Assembly (NCBI GenBank): GCA_916700875.1
Contig: CAKAKS010000060.1
Location: forward strand, 32,113,528-32,177,527
DNA length: 64,000 nucleotides
Direction: 5' to 3'
Origin: Sebastes aleutianus
Lineage: Eukaryota; Chordata; Actinopteri; Perciformes; Sebastidae
How positions within the stretch are numbered: position 1 is the stretch's first letter; each line of letters starts with the position of its first letter. Below are positions 11,624-25,540 of the stretch, one piece after another. The notes under the pieces were generated by a model, which was given only the letters and a program-made list of their open reading frames with translations, was not told the DNA's origin and did not search any database. The position numbers and the translations under genes are program-made.

Positions 11624-14600
11624 ATGGCTGCAGCTCTGACTCTCCTCATTGGTTCTCTGCTGCAAGGTGAGTTGAAGTTCATTCACATTTAAATCAGTGA
11701 CTATAAAAACTATAACTATGCAATGTTAGTCAATGATTTATATTCTGCCGCCTTTTTCTTAAAACTTGTGAATTTAAAAATCTGATTGGTAAAAAAATTT
11801 TTACATCTAGAGGAAAAACACTGTGGGAACAAAGCTTAATCTTTGCCGTCGTCATTTTGGATTATTCTAAGAATGAGGTTTAGTGGTAAGATTTTAGCAA
11901 AGCCATCAAACAGTAAAAACTCCTCATGACTGTAAAGTAGTATTCATTTTGTTTCTTGTGTTTCAGGTGCCCTGTGTGGAGAGTTTAAGGCAATACTGCC
12001 TCAGACTATAGAGGTTCTTAGTGGATCCTGTGTGACCATCCCCTGCTCCTTTGCCATAGAGGACAAGTTTGAATCAAACTTAGATAGCACATGTAAAGCA
12101 CTATGGAAAAACGATCAAGGGACGTTTGTGTTTGACAGCAGTAAACCACAAGAGACTATAATAAATGGAGAACTGACAGGAGACTTGACAAGTAAACACT
12201 GCACCACAACCCTGAACAACATGCAACCTGCTCACAGCAATAACTATTACTTCAGAGTAGAATGTGACAATGGTCTGAAATATGGTTTTGACGAACAAAT
12301 AATCTCTATTTCAGTCAAAGGTAGGTTTTAAAGTCTGTTTACCTGCACTTCATTTATTTCCCTTGTAGAACTGCTGTGACCTTGTTTTGCATTTATTGCA
12401 TTTGACAAATAGCATAAAAATGGAGAGGAATGACTGTTTATTTAGTGACTGGTTCATATGTACCTTCCCACCAGCTGATCCTCCCAGACCGACTCTGACT
12501 CCGTCCACACTGAAGGTGAAGGAGGGAACCTCAGTGAGTTTGAAGTGCTCTGCTCCAGCTCCCTGTCTGTCTCATCCTCCAACTCTGACATGGACCTCCG
12601 GCCTGGGTGACAGTCAGGAGACACTGCAGGAGAATCAGGACAAAACTAAAGTCAAGACCTCTGTTGTGAACTTCACTGCTTCTCACCACCATCATGAAAA
12701 GACAATCTCCTGTACTGCCGTCTACAGCAAACAAGATGGCAGCACTGAGTCAGCTGTTAGAACAAGTTTAACAGCTGATATTTCATGTGAGCTCATTTGT
12801 CCTTACTAGCACCGATGGTTAAATGTTAGCTTTGAATTTAGACTGCTTTTATTGCCAACATCATATGGTTTCCACACCTCTAAAATCAAGTTAATGCATT
12901 TCAATTAACTTAATTAAATGAATTAATAGGCTTAGAAACAGTCCAACAAGTGCCAAAAAAGCAAGAAAAAAAGTGACATAATCTTTCTTTATTTTATGTC
13001 AAATGAGATTACGTTAAACCTATAAATAACACAAATGATTTATTCATTTTGCAGATTCACCCAAAGACACCACAGTGTCAGTCCATCCCTCAGGTCCAGT
13101 ACCAGAGGGCAGTAATGTGACTCTGACATGCAGTAGTACTGCCAACCCAGCAGTAAGGAACTACACCTGGTACAGAGCTGACGGAGGCCAGGAGACTGTT
13201 ATTGGGACCGGACATGTTCTGACCATTAAAGCATCGAAAGACGAAACTCTGTTTTTCTGCCAGGCTGAAAATGATATTGGAGCTGGACGATCCGACAACA
13301 GACATATAGATGTTCAATGTAAGTATAACATTTCAACATGTTTACTCTAAGTAAAGTCATATTTCAGTAAACTGATTGAAATTGATTCAAAAGTTCATCT
13401 AATGTTTTATCTAGTTTTTCATAAAGCTGTTGATTTGATCTGCCTAGCCTTTATTTATTACTTTAATTTACACATTTTATTGATCAATCTCTTGCATCAA
13501 TAAATGCATTTTAATTAAATAACAGATTATATGAAAGGTTATACATTTCCACAGGATTCAAAACACCAGATTTATATATTGGACTTTTAGAATAGTTGGG
13601 AAACAGGACAAAACAATATTTTATTAATCAGATGCAGTGTAAAAAAAAATGCTGTCAGCATTCTTAATCTGTAACTATTACAATACAGATATCAGAAGCT
13701 AGAACCTACAACAGACAATGTAACACATACCAATAATAATTATGTTTCATTACTCATTTTTCAGATTCCCCCAAAAACACCACAGTGTCAGTCCATCCCT
13801 CAGGTCCAGTACCAGAGGGCAGTAATATGACTCTGACATGCAGTAGTACTGCCAACCCAGCAGTAAGGAGCTACACCTGGTACAGAGCTGATGGAGGCCA
13901 GGAGACTGTTATTGGGACTGGACATGTTCTGACCATTAAAGCATCCAAAGACGACGGTCTGTTTTTCTGCCAGGCTGAAAATGATATTGGAGCTGGACGA
14001 TCCGACAACAGACATATAGATGTTCAATGTAAGTATAACATTTCAACATGTTTACTCTAAGTAAAGTCATATTTCTGTAAACTGATTGAAATTGATTCAA
14101 AAGTTCATCTAATGTTTTATCTAGTTTTTCATAAAGCTGTTGATTTGGTCTGCTTAGCCTTTATTTATTACTTTAATTTACACATTTTATTGATCAATCT
14201 CTTGCATCAAGAAACACATTTTATTTAAATAACACATTATATGAAAGGTTATACATTTCCACAGGATTCAAAACACCAGATTTATATATTGGACTTTTAG
14301 AATAGTTGGGAAACAGGACAAAACAATATTTTATTAATCAGATGCAGTGTAAAAAAAAAATGCTGTCAGCATTCTTAATCTGTTTCTATTACAATACAGA
14401 TATCAGAAGCTAGAACCCACAGCAGACAATGTAACACATACCAATAATATTTATGTTTCATTTCTCATTTTTCAGATTCCCCCAAAAACACCACAGTGTC
14501 AGTCCATCCCTCAGGTCCAGTACCAGAGGGCGGAGATGTGACGCTGACATGCAGTAGTACTGCCAACCCAGCAGTAAGGAGCTACACCTGGTACAGAGCT

Positions 14601-16485
14601 GACGGAGGCCAGGAGGCTGTCATTGGGACCGGACATGTTCTGACCATTAAAGCATCGAAAGACGACGGCCCGTTTTTCTGCCAGGCTGGAAATGACATTG
14701 GAGCTGGACGATCCAACCTCACTCAAATAGATGTTCAATGTAAGTATTACATTTCAAAAGTTTTACTTTGCGTAAAGTCATATTTCAGTAAACTGATTGA
14801 AATTGATTCAAAAGTTCATCTAATGTTTTATCTAGTTATTCATAAAGCTGTTGATTTGATCTGCTTAGCCTTTATTTATTACTTTAATTTACACATTTTA
14901 TTGATCAATCTCTTGAATCAATAAATGCATTTTAATTAAATAACACATTATATGAAAGGTTATACATTTCCACAGGATTCAAAACACCAGATTTATATAT
15001 TGGACTTTTAGAATAGTTGGGAAACAGGACAAAACAATATTTTATTAATCAGATGCAGTGTAAAAATAAATGCTGTCAGCATTCTTAATCTGTTTCTATT
15101 ACAATACAGATATTAGAAGCTAGAACCTACAGCAGACAATGTAACACATACCAATAATATTTATGTTTCATTACTCATTTTTCAGATTCCCCCAAAGACA
15201 CCTCAGTGTCAGTCCATCCCTCAGGTCCAGTACCAGAGGGCAGTAATATGACTCTGATATGCAGTAGTACTGCCAACCCAGCAGTAAGGAGCTACACCTG
15301 GTACAGAGCTGACAGATGCCAGGAGACTGTTGTTGGGACCGGACATGTTCTGACCATCAAAGCATCTAAAGACGACGGTCCGTTTTTCTGCCAGGCTGAA
15401 AATGACATTGGAGCTGGACGATCCGACCTCAGTCGAATAGATGTTCAATGTAAGTATTACATTTCAGAAGTTTTATGTTCCATAAAACATGATAGGCCAA
15501 TTACAGTAAAAATGATTTAAATATCCGTTAACTTGGGCATGAAATTCAGTGTTTGTCATACCTTGATTTATTTGTGCCAGCGTGCCACAAAATCAACATT
15601 GACAGCCACATATTGATTTTCTATTTGTTTTTATTATTTAAAATAAGTAAAATATGAATTCATTGTAGAGCTGCTCACAGCACATTGATTCACCCAGCCC
15701 CTCCTTGCCCCGTTCTCTGTCTCTCTCTCTCTTTCTCTCTCTGTCTTTCAAAATGGGGAATAGTTAATTTTCCCTATTTAATTCACTATAAGTGAGCCCA
15801 ATGTGAGTAAGAGTCCTAAGACTGACTATATTCTGATCATAGGTTTCACTTCCTCCACGATTATCTCCTCAACTGGAGTTGACAACTATAGAATTCTGGT
15901 CTTAATCAGATCAGACAACCAAAATATTTTCAGATGGAGGTCCCTGAAGAAAAATCTTATCGAAGTCTGTGACCTAATGTGGCAAAAGCATTTTTCTTTT
16001 CCTTGAGAAAGAATCTATCACACATAAGTAGCGCTGCACAGTGCTGTGTCGCTCAAGGCCCGCTTAGACACGGTATCATGGAAAAATAGATATTTGAATA
16101 GTTTGAACCTACAGTATGTAAATGTAACACTTGAACAGGGATCTGATATGTAGAGTATTCTGTTATTTCTTATGACAGGTTGTGAGCAACATTGTGGACC
16201 GTACTGTGTAGTCCTTCTCTTGGCTGTTGCTGGTGTATCTCTCAGTGTCAACGTCCTGTGCATTGTCTGCATGGTGTTCCTTTGGTATGTTATCACACTG
16301 GACTATACTTTTCCTTATGAAAGCTCTGTTGATGACATATATGTATTTATGTATTTTTCTTTGTTTTCCTCAAAAGGAAAGCAAGAAAGAATGTGAAGCC
16401 AGAAGAAGAGGACAGAACTTACATGTCACTGGAGCGTAGAGACATATCTCCGGTGTATGATGTCATTGCCCAAACTCCCAGATGA
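11624..16485 (+). CDS. Siglec/CD22-like receptor 2 with in-cis ITAM, four C2 repeats
   Basis: Exons: 11,624-11,666; 11,967-12,320; 12,475-12,786; C2 exons 13,055-13,318, 13,765-14,028, 14,476-14,739 and 15,186-15,449; transmembrane 16,179-16,284; tail 16,377-16,485. All exons join in frame to give 659 aa. The leader is identical to gene 1's. The V-set has YYFRVE in strand F and the Siglec cysteine pattern. The four C2 exons are each exactly 264 nt, phase 1-1, so they can be gained or lost without a frameshift. The tail carries DRTYMSL-x8-YDVI (Y639, Y651), again an ITAM. The transmembrane helix has no charged residue, so no DAP12-type partner is demanded. The first two C2 exons are followed by nearly identical introns, a sign of recent internal duplication. 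Confidence 0.88.
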
Positions 16486-16688
16486 CCAAGTCAGCTTCCA
16501 CTGATCTTGATAATTATCAGATAACTTTACTGAAGGGTGTCTTGTGTCTTATATATTATTTTACATCCTTTGTCGCTCTGCTCTTTTCTGCAACGCCTTA
16601 AATTGACACTTTAGTGATATGAGTGTTTATAAATCAACTATCTACGGGGGTTGGACACAAAATATGAACAACTATACAATGTAATTTA

Positions 16689-16694
16689 AATAAA
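16689..16694 (+). terminator. Poly(A) signal AATAAA, gene 2 (proximal)
   Basis: AATAAA about 200 nt after the stop of gene 2; a distal signal is at 17,791-17,796. Confidence 0.5.
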
Positions 16695-16863
16695 TACTCT
16701 CTATGAAGCATCTAATGCTCAACTTGGGTTTACACGTCATCAGAGAGGTATTGATTATATTACATGGTAGTTTTAAGCTCTGTTGATCAAGAGTAGTAAA
16801 TATTTTATTTAAAAAACGATTTTAAATATCCAACTAGAATTATCTGCATGGCCGAACCATAGC

Positions 16864-17470
16864 ATGTATATAAGAAGTGGACGTAGCCACCGTGATGTCA
16901 CCCAGTGGTTTGTGGACTGCCGTTTTGAAGCCTCTGAATTTTTTTTTTTTAGCCGTCGCTATCTTGTTTTTTTGCAACCAGAAGTGACACGAGAGGGTGG
17001 AGCTAAGTACAACCGAACGCTGAATGAGATATTTTTAGGCGACCAAAATGTTACAATTAACTTTCATGAACTGAAAACACACTGTGAAAGAGTTAAAGCT
17101 GTCAGACCAAAACACGAACAACTCCCAGACCGCCGTGGTAGCGACCTGTCAATCACAAGGTAGCCCCGCCCTAAAGCACAACCTGCTTTATGGTCTATTT
17201 GACTCTAAATGGGACCATAATTTACTAAATGAACATCATGCTGTATTGAAGAAGACTTGAAACTAGTGATTGAGATCATAAACTCATGTTCACAATGTTT
17301 ACTGAGGTAATAAATCAAGAGAGAAGTAGGCTCATTTTCTCATAGACTTCTATACAATCAGACTTCTTTTTGAAGTCGCCCCCTGCTGGCTGTTAGAAAG
17401 AATGCAAGTTTAAGGCACTTCAGCGTTGGCTTCACTTTTCAGACCCGGAGGTAACCCACTGGTCTGAACC
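16864..17470 (+). mobile_element. Percomorph interspersed repeat, near full length (unit 2)
   Basis: Runs from 'gtatataagaagtggacg' to 'cttcacttttcagacccgg'. It matches the unit 3 copy at 24,608-25,205. It encodes nothing convincing; the 99-codon open frame at 16,864 is repeat sequence. Confidence 0.65.
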
Positions 17471-18531
17471 TCTACTTATAGGTGAGGACAATAACATGAG
17501 CAGATACACAATGCAATGCAAAACAGCACTGTGATTAATACTAGAGATACGAGGCTTTGTGGGGTTATACTGCTTAATTATTGCTGAAACTGGATCAAAG
17601 AGGTATTCATTTAACTTTGTGGTCTCTTCTGAGTTGGTGGTGGTTTTGTATTGGACTGCTTTATATTTCCAGGTGTATTTTGTCTCTTAAATGTACAGTA
17701 CATACATGGAGGGAACATGTATGTCATCAAAACTCCAAACAACTGCTTCAACAATCACCACTGAACTGAGTGAACTCTTCTCTGACATTCAATAAAGGTC
17801 AAACATCCTGAGGTTCATACATAGAGCTGTTGAATTGGACTGAATCTCATTCTAAAATGTTTGTGTGCATATCACTGTCTGCCTCCCATACATGATAACA
17901 GTCCTGTCTTATCATTCACTTTGTATTACTGTTGTTCTCATGGATGAACCTTTACTTGTTTACATGCTTTCATTCAGTGTCTCATGAAATCATATGAGAC
18001 TACAGTGTTGATTTGAATTTGATTGATGATGAATGTGCTATTTCCATAATTATGGCATTATTTTTGTAGCAATGTAAAAACTTAAGTTTCCTGCTATTTC
18101 TATTGTTTTATGATTCTGTTAATTATCACGGGACAGTTGACTGAGTCTATGTCATCACCTTCTCGATCCAGATTTATTGGTCAGTCTGTAGATTTGAAAC
18201 AGCAACATTTCTGTTAAATTGGTGGGATTTCAGTATTAAGTTTAACAGTGTTATTGTTTTTATAGTATGTGTAAATCGCTTTGACAATAAAGGCTAATTA
18301 AAGGTTTCTGTAGTGTCTTAATCATTTGCAGAAATTCACATTACCAGGTTGGTAATAAAAACATTATATTACATTTTAGGTCCAAAGACTGAATATTTGT
18401 ATGAAAGCAGAATATTTGAGATTAGTAAAGTAAAAGCTAGGATCAGGACAGATGTGAGACCGTTTAAAACCATATCTGATAAAAAAAAAAAAAAGTACAT
18501 TTCATTGCCACATGCATGTGAGTTTTTAGAG

Positions 18532-18642
18532 ACTTCCTCATTTTCGAGTCTTGCAGGCTGTTAGAAAAAGCAGCACAACCTTTAAGGAACTTCACTTCTC
18601 TACACATCTTTCACCTATCTGCTCGAAAGACCTGAAGAAAAT
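18532..18642 (+). promoter_or_regulatory. Candidate promoter and non-coding exon 1, receptor gene 3
   Basis: ETS/PU.1-type core ACTTCCTC at 18,532-18,539 followed by the conserved exon ending at the gtaagt donor at 18,643. Splices to the acceptor at 20,850. Confidence 0.45.
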
Positions 18643-19336
18643 GTAAGTCACCACAACTTCTTTCTTATGACGCATATAAATCATCAAAACTGATTTTAAA
18701 TATAGTTCATAATACTAAAACCTAGGGGTGTGCTTAGATGAACCATTACATATGATTTTGTACAGTACAAAATAAAAAGAAATAAAGTCGGGGAAGATTC
18801 AGAAACGGATTCAGAATCATAGAAGATAAGAGATTCTTACATCAATTGATTTTTTCCCCCAACCCTACTAAAAACGTAACCATAAAGTCAAGAGAGTTTA
18901 GATCAAAGAACTATTTCAAAGGTAGAAAGAGAATGAACACTTTGTGAAAGGTGGCAAAATTTCAATTCAAAACTCTTAAGCTGTCATTGGATTGTGGCTT
19001 TGGAAATTGTTATTGTTGAATATATTAGTTGCATAAAACAATAGCTCCTTAAATGTATATAAAATAAAAAAAAACACTGTATGTTTGTCACGTTTGCCTT
19101 TAGCAATTAGCTTCCTTTTTCCATGATATCGTCATTTCATCTTCGTCTTCTTGTTTAAAAATGCAGCATTTTGTGGTTATGATAAACTGAATTTTTATTT
19201 GTTTTTCTTTCACAGTAAGTACAAACACTAACAGCTAGTCCACACGGACAGAGTAAAAAAAAAAGTGTCCAAGTAAAAGTTAGAAAAACAATAACTGTAA
19301 TGTGTTGCATTTTGTTGTCTTGAGCTGTTAGAGTAC

Positions 19337-19415
19337 CTGTTAACAAACAGCAGAGCACATACTAGTTATAGTAGAGCAACAACTGTGTTGATGAAAACTG
19401 GCAACGCCACTCTGT
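19337..19415 (-). pseudogene. Antisense relic of a transmembrane exon (unit 3)
   Basis: The - strand copy of the transmembrane exon has an intact donor (AACAG|GTACTC) and acceptor, but TAA interrupts the hydrophobic segment, as in unit 1. Confidence 0.7.
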
Positions 19416-19640
19416 CTGAAACGTACAAGAGACGATGGAAGATTAGGATAAAGAAGTAATTCAGACAAGAGATAGTTCTTCTGGTAAAACTTTGGACATA
19501 CTGTATAATACTGTTAAAACTCAGCTTGGTGAGGTGTTACTTCAGGTCACATTAAACACATTAAAAAGTAAGTGCTTACTCCTTTATACCTCTTTTATCA
19601 AGAAAGAAGTATCTATGAGCAAGTAGTGTGTATATATAGT

Positions 19641-19903
19641 AGGGTTGCCAATCAATTGAAATAATTAATCACGATTAATTTCAAATAAATCACACATTTT
19701 TTTATCTGTTCAAAATGTACCTTAAAGGGAGATTGTTCAAGTATACTCTTATCAACATGGGAGTGGGGGAATATGTTTTCTTTATGCAAATGTATGTATA
19801 TATTTATTATTGGAAAAAATATGCTCAAATCATAACATGGCAAACTGCAGCCCAACAGGCAACAACAGCTGTCACAGTGTCAGTGTGCTGACTTGACTAT
19901 GAC
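19641..19903 (+). mobile_element. Internally deleted MITE, unit 3
   Basis: Same element and same deletion joints as at 1777-2031 and 10,386-10,648. Confidence 0.7.
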
Positions 19904-20877
19904 CTCAATATAAAGGTATTAAACGAAAGGGAAAAAAAAAAAAAATTAAAGAAACATGTCAGTAAATTAATTTACATAATAGTCTATAGTATCTCTAATG
20001 AAATTTGGTTTGAGTCATTTAATAAGTGATGTTAAACATACTAGATAGAAGGAAGTGGGGCATTTTAACACCTCCAAGAGTCACACCTGATATTTCAACA
20101 CACTCTCTCACACACACACAAATTAAACATTTGTGAAATTTGTCAAAGAAGGTTTTAAAAATTGTGTCTTTTGTAGTTAGGCTGTCTTATTCTCTCACTC
20201 TCTTTGTGCTCCGGGTCCATTTATAGTGCCTGTATTTAGTGTGAGCGAGTTTCACATACCTACTTTAATCCTTCCACTTCCTGAAACAAATTGAAGAAAT
20301 GGGTGACACCACAAACCTCGCTAATAATTTAAGAAGGTGACGTGATGGTAAAGTTGCAGACACTAGCAGTCAATACAGAGAAGTAAGATAAGTATTAACT
20401 CCTAACTGAAGCCATAAATGGTTATATTTACAAGAGGTGGACGAGCGGCAAAAGTGTATAGAAAAAGCTAGATTTAGAAAAATACCCATGTCCGTGGACA
20501 AAACCTAAACCAGTATTACCCTTCTGTTGAATATCTCCATCACCAAAGTTTCTTAAAGGTCTGGAAAATTTGCAAGTAATACACCCCCCTTTTCCCCCTA
20601 TAGATAATAAATAGGTGTCCTCATGAGATGCTGACACACCTAAAAGAATTTAATTTTGTACAGGCGTCTTTGGAATCTTTTCCACATTGATTAAGATCGA
20701 AAAATAAATATAGGCTCAGCAGAACATTTCTCCATCTGCAACCTCTGCAAATATTGCATTCAATAGTGGCCTCCAACATAAACCTGACTATACAAAGTTA
20801 ATTAGGGATGAAATGCACTAAACATGTGAATGTTAATGTGTAATCTCCAGAGTTTCTGCCTCTCCGGACACACAAAG

Positions 20878-23800
20878 ATGGCTGCAGCTCTGACTCTCCT
20901 CATTGGTTCTCTGCTGCAAGGTGAGTTGAAGTTCATTCACATTTAAATCAGTGACTATAAAAACTATAACTATGCAATGTTAGTCAATGATTTATATTCT
21001 GCCGCCTTTTTCTTAAAACTTGTGAATTTAAAAATCTGATTGGTAAAAAAAAATGTAACATCTAGAGGAAAAACACTGTGGGAACAAAGCTGAATCTTTG
21101 CCGTCGTCATTTTGGATTATTCTAAGAATAAGGTTTAGTGGTAAGATTTTAGCAAAGCCACCAAACAGTAAAAACTCCTCATGACTGTAAAGTAGTATTC
21201 ATTTTGTTTCTTGTATTTCAGGTGCCCTGTGTGGAGAGCTTAAGACATTACTGCCGAAGACTATAGAGGTTCTTAGTGGATCCTGTGTGACCATCCCCTG
21301 CTCCTTTGACGTAACAGCCCAATATGAATCGAACTTAGATAGCACATGTAATGCAGTATGGAGAAATGATCAAGATACTGTTATGTTTCACAGCAGTTAT
21401 CCACAAAAAAGTACAATAAAAGGAGAACTGACAGGAGACTTGACAAGAAAAGACTGCATCACAACCCTGAACAACATGCAACCTGTTTACAGTGATAACT
21501 ATTTCTTCAGAGTAGAATGTGACAATGATCTGAAATATAATTTTCTTCAACAAATCAATATATCAGTCAAAGGTAGGTTTTAAAGTCTGTTTACTTGCAC
21601 TGCAGTCATTAGTTTCCCTTGTTGAACTGCTGTGACCTTGTTTTGCATTCATTGCATTTGACAAATAGCATAAAAATGGAGAGGAATGACTGTTTATTTA
21701 GTGACTGGTTCATATGTACCTTCCCACCAGCTGATCCTCCCAGACCGACTCTGACTCCGTCCACACTGAAGGTGAAGGAGGGAACCTCAGTGAGTTTGAT
21801 GTGCTCTGCTCCAGCTCCCTGTCCGTCTCATCCTCCAAATCTGACATGGACCTCCGGCCTGGGTGACAGTCAGGAGACACTGCAGGAGAATCAGGACAAA
21901 ACTAAAGTCAAGACCTCTGTTGTGAACTTCACTGCTTCTCACCACCATCATGGAAAGACAATCTCCTGTACTGCCGTCTACAACAAACAAGATGGCAGCA
22001 CTGAGTCAGCTGTTAGCCCCAGTTTAACAGCTCATATTTCATGTGAGTTCATTTGTCCTTACTAGCACCGATGGTTAAATGTTAGCTTAGAATTTAAACT
22101 GTTTTTATTGCCAACATCATATGGTTTCCACACCTCTAAAATCATGTTCATGCATTTCAATTAACTTAATTAAATTAATTAGTATACGCTTCAAAACAGT
22201 CCAACAAGTGCAGAAACAGCAAGAGAAAAAGTGACATAATCTTTCTTTATTTTATGTCAAATCAGATTACGTTAAACCTAGAAATGAGACAAATGATTTA
22301 TTCATATTGCAGATTCACCTAAACGCACCACAGTGTCAGTCCATCCCTCAGGTCCAGTACCAGAGGGCAGAGATGTGACTCTGACATGCAGTAGTACTGC
22401 CAACCCAGCAGTAAGGAGCTACACCTGGTACAGAGCTGACGGATGCCAGGAGACTGTTATTAGGACCGGACATGTTTTGACCATTAAAGCTGCGAAAGAC
22501 GACGGTCCGTTTTTCTGCCAGGCTGAAAATGACATTGGAGCTGGACGATCCTACCTCACTCAAATAAATGTTCAATGTAAGTATTACATTTCAGAAGTTT
22601 TATGTTCCATAAAACATGATAGGCCAATTACAGTAAAAATAATTTAAATACCCATTAACTTGGGCATGAAATTCAGTGTTTGTCATACCTTGATTTATTT
22701 GTGCCAGTGTGCCACAAAATCAACATTGACAGCCACATATTGATTTTCTATTTGTTTTTACTATTTAAAATAAGTAAAATATGAATTCATTGTAGAGCTG
22801 CGCACAGCACATTGATTCACCCAGCCCCTCCTTGCCCCGTTCTCTGTCTCTCTCTCTCTTTCTCTCTCTCTCTCTAGAAAAATGGGGAATAGTTAATTTT
22901 CACTATTTAATTCACTATAAGTGAGCCCAATGTGAGTAAGAGTCCTAAGACTGACTATATTCTGATCATAGGTTTCACTTCCTCCACGATTATCTCCTCA
23001 ACTGGAGTTGACAACTATAGAATTCTGGTCTTAATCAGATCAGACAACCAAAATATTTTCAGATGGAGGTCCCTGAAGAAAAATCTTATCGAAGTCTGTG
23101 ACCTAATGTGGCAAAAGCATTTTTCTTTTCCTTGAGAAAGAATCTATCACACATAATGGCTACATCAAAAGCTTTTTGTATACTATGCATACTGTATATA
23201 CATTTATTTATTTTTTCATTGCATGAGATTCTAAGGTGAAATTAGAACTTAAACTGAGCTGTGGGTGTATGGAAGAGAGATGATCTTGTTCCCACAAGAT
23301 AACAAGTTTTGCACATAACATATTGAGATTTGTTTACAGAAAGTTAAAAAAACAACATCTGTAGGGCTGTCAACAAATGTTCTAAATTCAAATATATATT
23401 CAATTTGTAAAAAAACGAAACAAAATTAAAATGAAAATTAATATTCGATTGTGGAAAAAAAAAAGCAGCACTCTCTCTCGTGCACACTGAATGGACCGCA
23501 TGACGGGAGTCACACAACATCACTTTCATTGGAGTGGAGCCGTAACCACTTTAAAGATGAATAAGGAGTACTTTTCAGCTCCCTGGTGATCTCCCTCCAG
23601 CCAGCTGCCACCTCATTTAGGTTTTAGTAGTGAAATGAGGAGGTATGGTATCAGATAACTCCTCATTTCAACTTCACAAATCAGCCGTTCCTCATCCGTT
23701 GCGACACTTTCAAATTGAGCGACAGGAATTGATAGTAATAGGACATCCAACAAAGTTCAGCTCAAAGCGGCGCACCGCGTAGCACTGCACAGTGCTGTGT

Positions 23801-24231
23801 CGCTCAAGGCAAGACACGGTGTCATAGAAAAATAGATATTTGAATAGTTTGAACCTACAGTATGTAAATGTAACACTTGAACAGGGATCTGATATGTAGA
23901 GTATTCTGTTATTTCTTATGACAGGTTGTGAGCAACATTGTGGACCGTACTGTGTAGTCCTTCTCTTGGCTGTTGCTGGTGTATCTCTCAGTGTCCACGT
24001 CCTGTGCATTGTCTGCATGGCGTTCCTTTGGTATGTTATTACACTGGACTATACTTTTTCTAATGAAAGCTCCGTTGATGACATATATGTATTTATGTAT
24101 TTTTCTTTGTTTTCCTCAAAAGGAAAGCAAGAAAGAATGTGAAGCCAGAAGAAGAGGACAGAACTTACATGCCACTGGAGCGTAGAGACAGATCTCCGGA
24201 GTATGATGTCATTGCCCAAACTCCAAGATGA
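20878..24231 (+). CDS. Siglec/CD22-like receptor 3 with in-cis ITAM, one C2 repeat
   Basis: Exons: 20,878-20,920; 21,222-21,572; 21,731-22,042; 22,313-22,576; transmembrane 23,925-24,030; tail 24,123-24,231, giving 394 aa. It has a signal peptide, a Siglec-type V-set (GSCVTIPCSF, YFFRVE), a second domain and only one C2 domain, so the binding face would sit closest to the membrane in this copy. The tail has DRTYMPL-x8-YDVI (Y374, Y386), an ITAM. In the V-set an 'SYPQKS' stretch replaces the 'SSNPQ/SSKPQ' of the sisters, which suggests divergence near the ligand face. The proximal poly(A) signal is mutated (AATAGA), so the 3' UTR probably runs to 25,535. Confidence 0.87.
23363..23826 (+). mobile_element. 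Interspersed DNA-transposon-like repeat in gene 3 intron
   Basis: Counterpart of 6643-7080, starting agggctgtcaacaaatgttc and ending near 'cacggtgtcat'. Non-coding. Confidence 0.6.
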
Positions 24232-24607
24232 CCAAGTCAACTTCCACTGATCTTGATAATTATCAGATAACTTTACTGAAGGGTGTCTTGTATCTTATAT
24301 ATTATTTTACATCCTTTGTCGCTCTGCTCTTTTCTGCAACGCCTTAAATTGACACTTTAGTGATAGGAGTGTTTATAAATCAACTATCTACGGGGATTGG
24401 ACACAAAATATGAACAACTATACAATGTAATTTAAATAGATACTCTCTATGAAGCATCTAATGCTCAACTTGGGTTTACACGTCATCAGAGAGGTATTGA
24501 TTATATTACATGGGAGTTTTAAGCCCTGTTGATCAAGAGTAGTAAATGTTTTATTTAAAAAACGATTTTAAGTATCCAACTAGAATTATCAGCATGTCCG
24601 AACCATA

Positions 24608-25205
24608 GCATGTATATAAGAAGAGAACGTAGCCACCGTGATGTAAGCCAGTGGTTTGTGCACTGCCGTTTTGAAGCCTTGGAATTTTGTTTTTTGACTG
24701 TCCCCATCTTGTTTTTTTGCAACCAGAAGTTACAAGAGAGGGTGGAGCTAAGTACAACCGAACGCTGAATACGACATTTTTAGGCAACAAAATGTTACAA
24801 TTAACTTTCATGAACTGAAAACACACTGTGAAAGAGTTAAAGCTGTCAGACCAAAACACGAACAACTCCCAGACCGCCGTGGTAGCGACCTGTCAATCAC
24901 AAGGTAGCCCCGCCCTAAAGCACAACCTGCTTTATGGTCTATTTGACTCTGAATGGGACCATAATTTACTAAATGAACATCATGCTGTATTGAAGAAGAC
25001 TTGAAACTAGAGATTGAGACCATAAACTCATGATTACAATGTTTACTGAGGTAATAAATCAAGAGAGGAGTAGGCTCATTTTCTCATAGACGTCTATACA
25101 ATCAGACTTCTTTTTGAAGTCGCCCCCTGCTGGCTGTTAGAAAGAATTCAAGTTTAAGGCACTTCAGCATTGGCTTCACTTTTCAGACCCGTAGGTAACC
25201 CACTG
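24608..25205 (+). mobile_element. Percomorph interspersed repeat (unit 3)
   Basis: Counterpart of 16,864-17,470, in the 3' flank of gene 3. No gene within. Confidence 0.65.
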
Positions 25206-25534
25206 ATCTGAACCTCTACTTATAGGTGAGGACAATAACATGAGCAGATACACAATGCAATGCAAAACAGCACTGTGATTAATACTAGAGATACGAGGCT
25301 TTGTGGGGTTATACTGCTTAATTATTGCTGAAACTGGATCAAAGAGGTATTCATTTAACTTTGTGGTCTCTTCTGAGTTGGTGGTGGTTTTGTATTGGAC
25401 TGCTTTATATTTCCAGGTGTATTTTGTCTCTTAAATGTACAGTACATACATGGAGGGAACATGTATGTCATCAAAACTCCAAACGACTGCTTCAACAATC
25501 ACCACTGAACTGAGTGAACTCTTCTCTGACATTC

Positions 25535-25540
25535 AATAAA
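25535..25540 (+). terminator. Poly(A) signal AATAAA, gene 3
   Basis: The first intact AATAAA after gene 3, since the proximal one reads AATAGA. It lies right before the start of unit 4. Confidence 0.5.

Larger units (their letters stand above)
8542..17798 (+). repeat. Tandem unit 2 of receptor gene array
   Basis: A direct repeat of unit 1, about 9.3 kb, and the longest of the ITAM units because it has four C2 exons. Its first-intron and upstream sequence is closest to unit 3; both share changes absent from units 1 and 4. Outside the receptor gene it holds only UTR, introns and repeats. Confidence 0.9.

Noticed and set aside
16864..17163. 99-codon + frame (also 7864-8151) that looks conserved between units
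   Set aside because: It lies within a non-coding percomorph repeat; conservation is due to recent tandem duplication.
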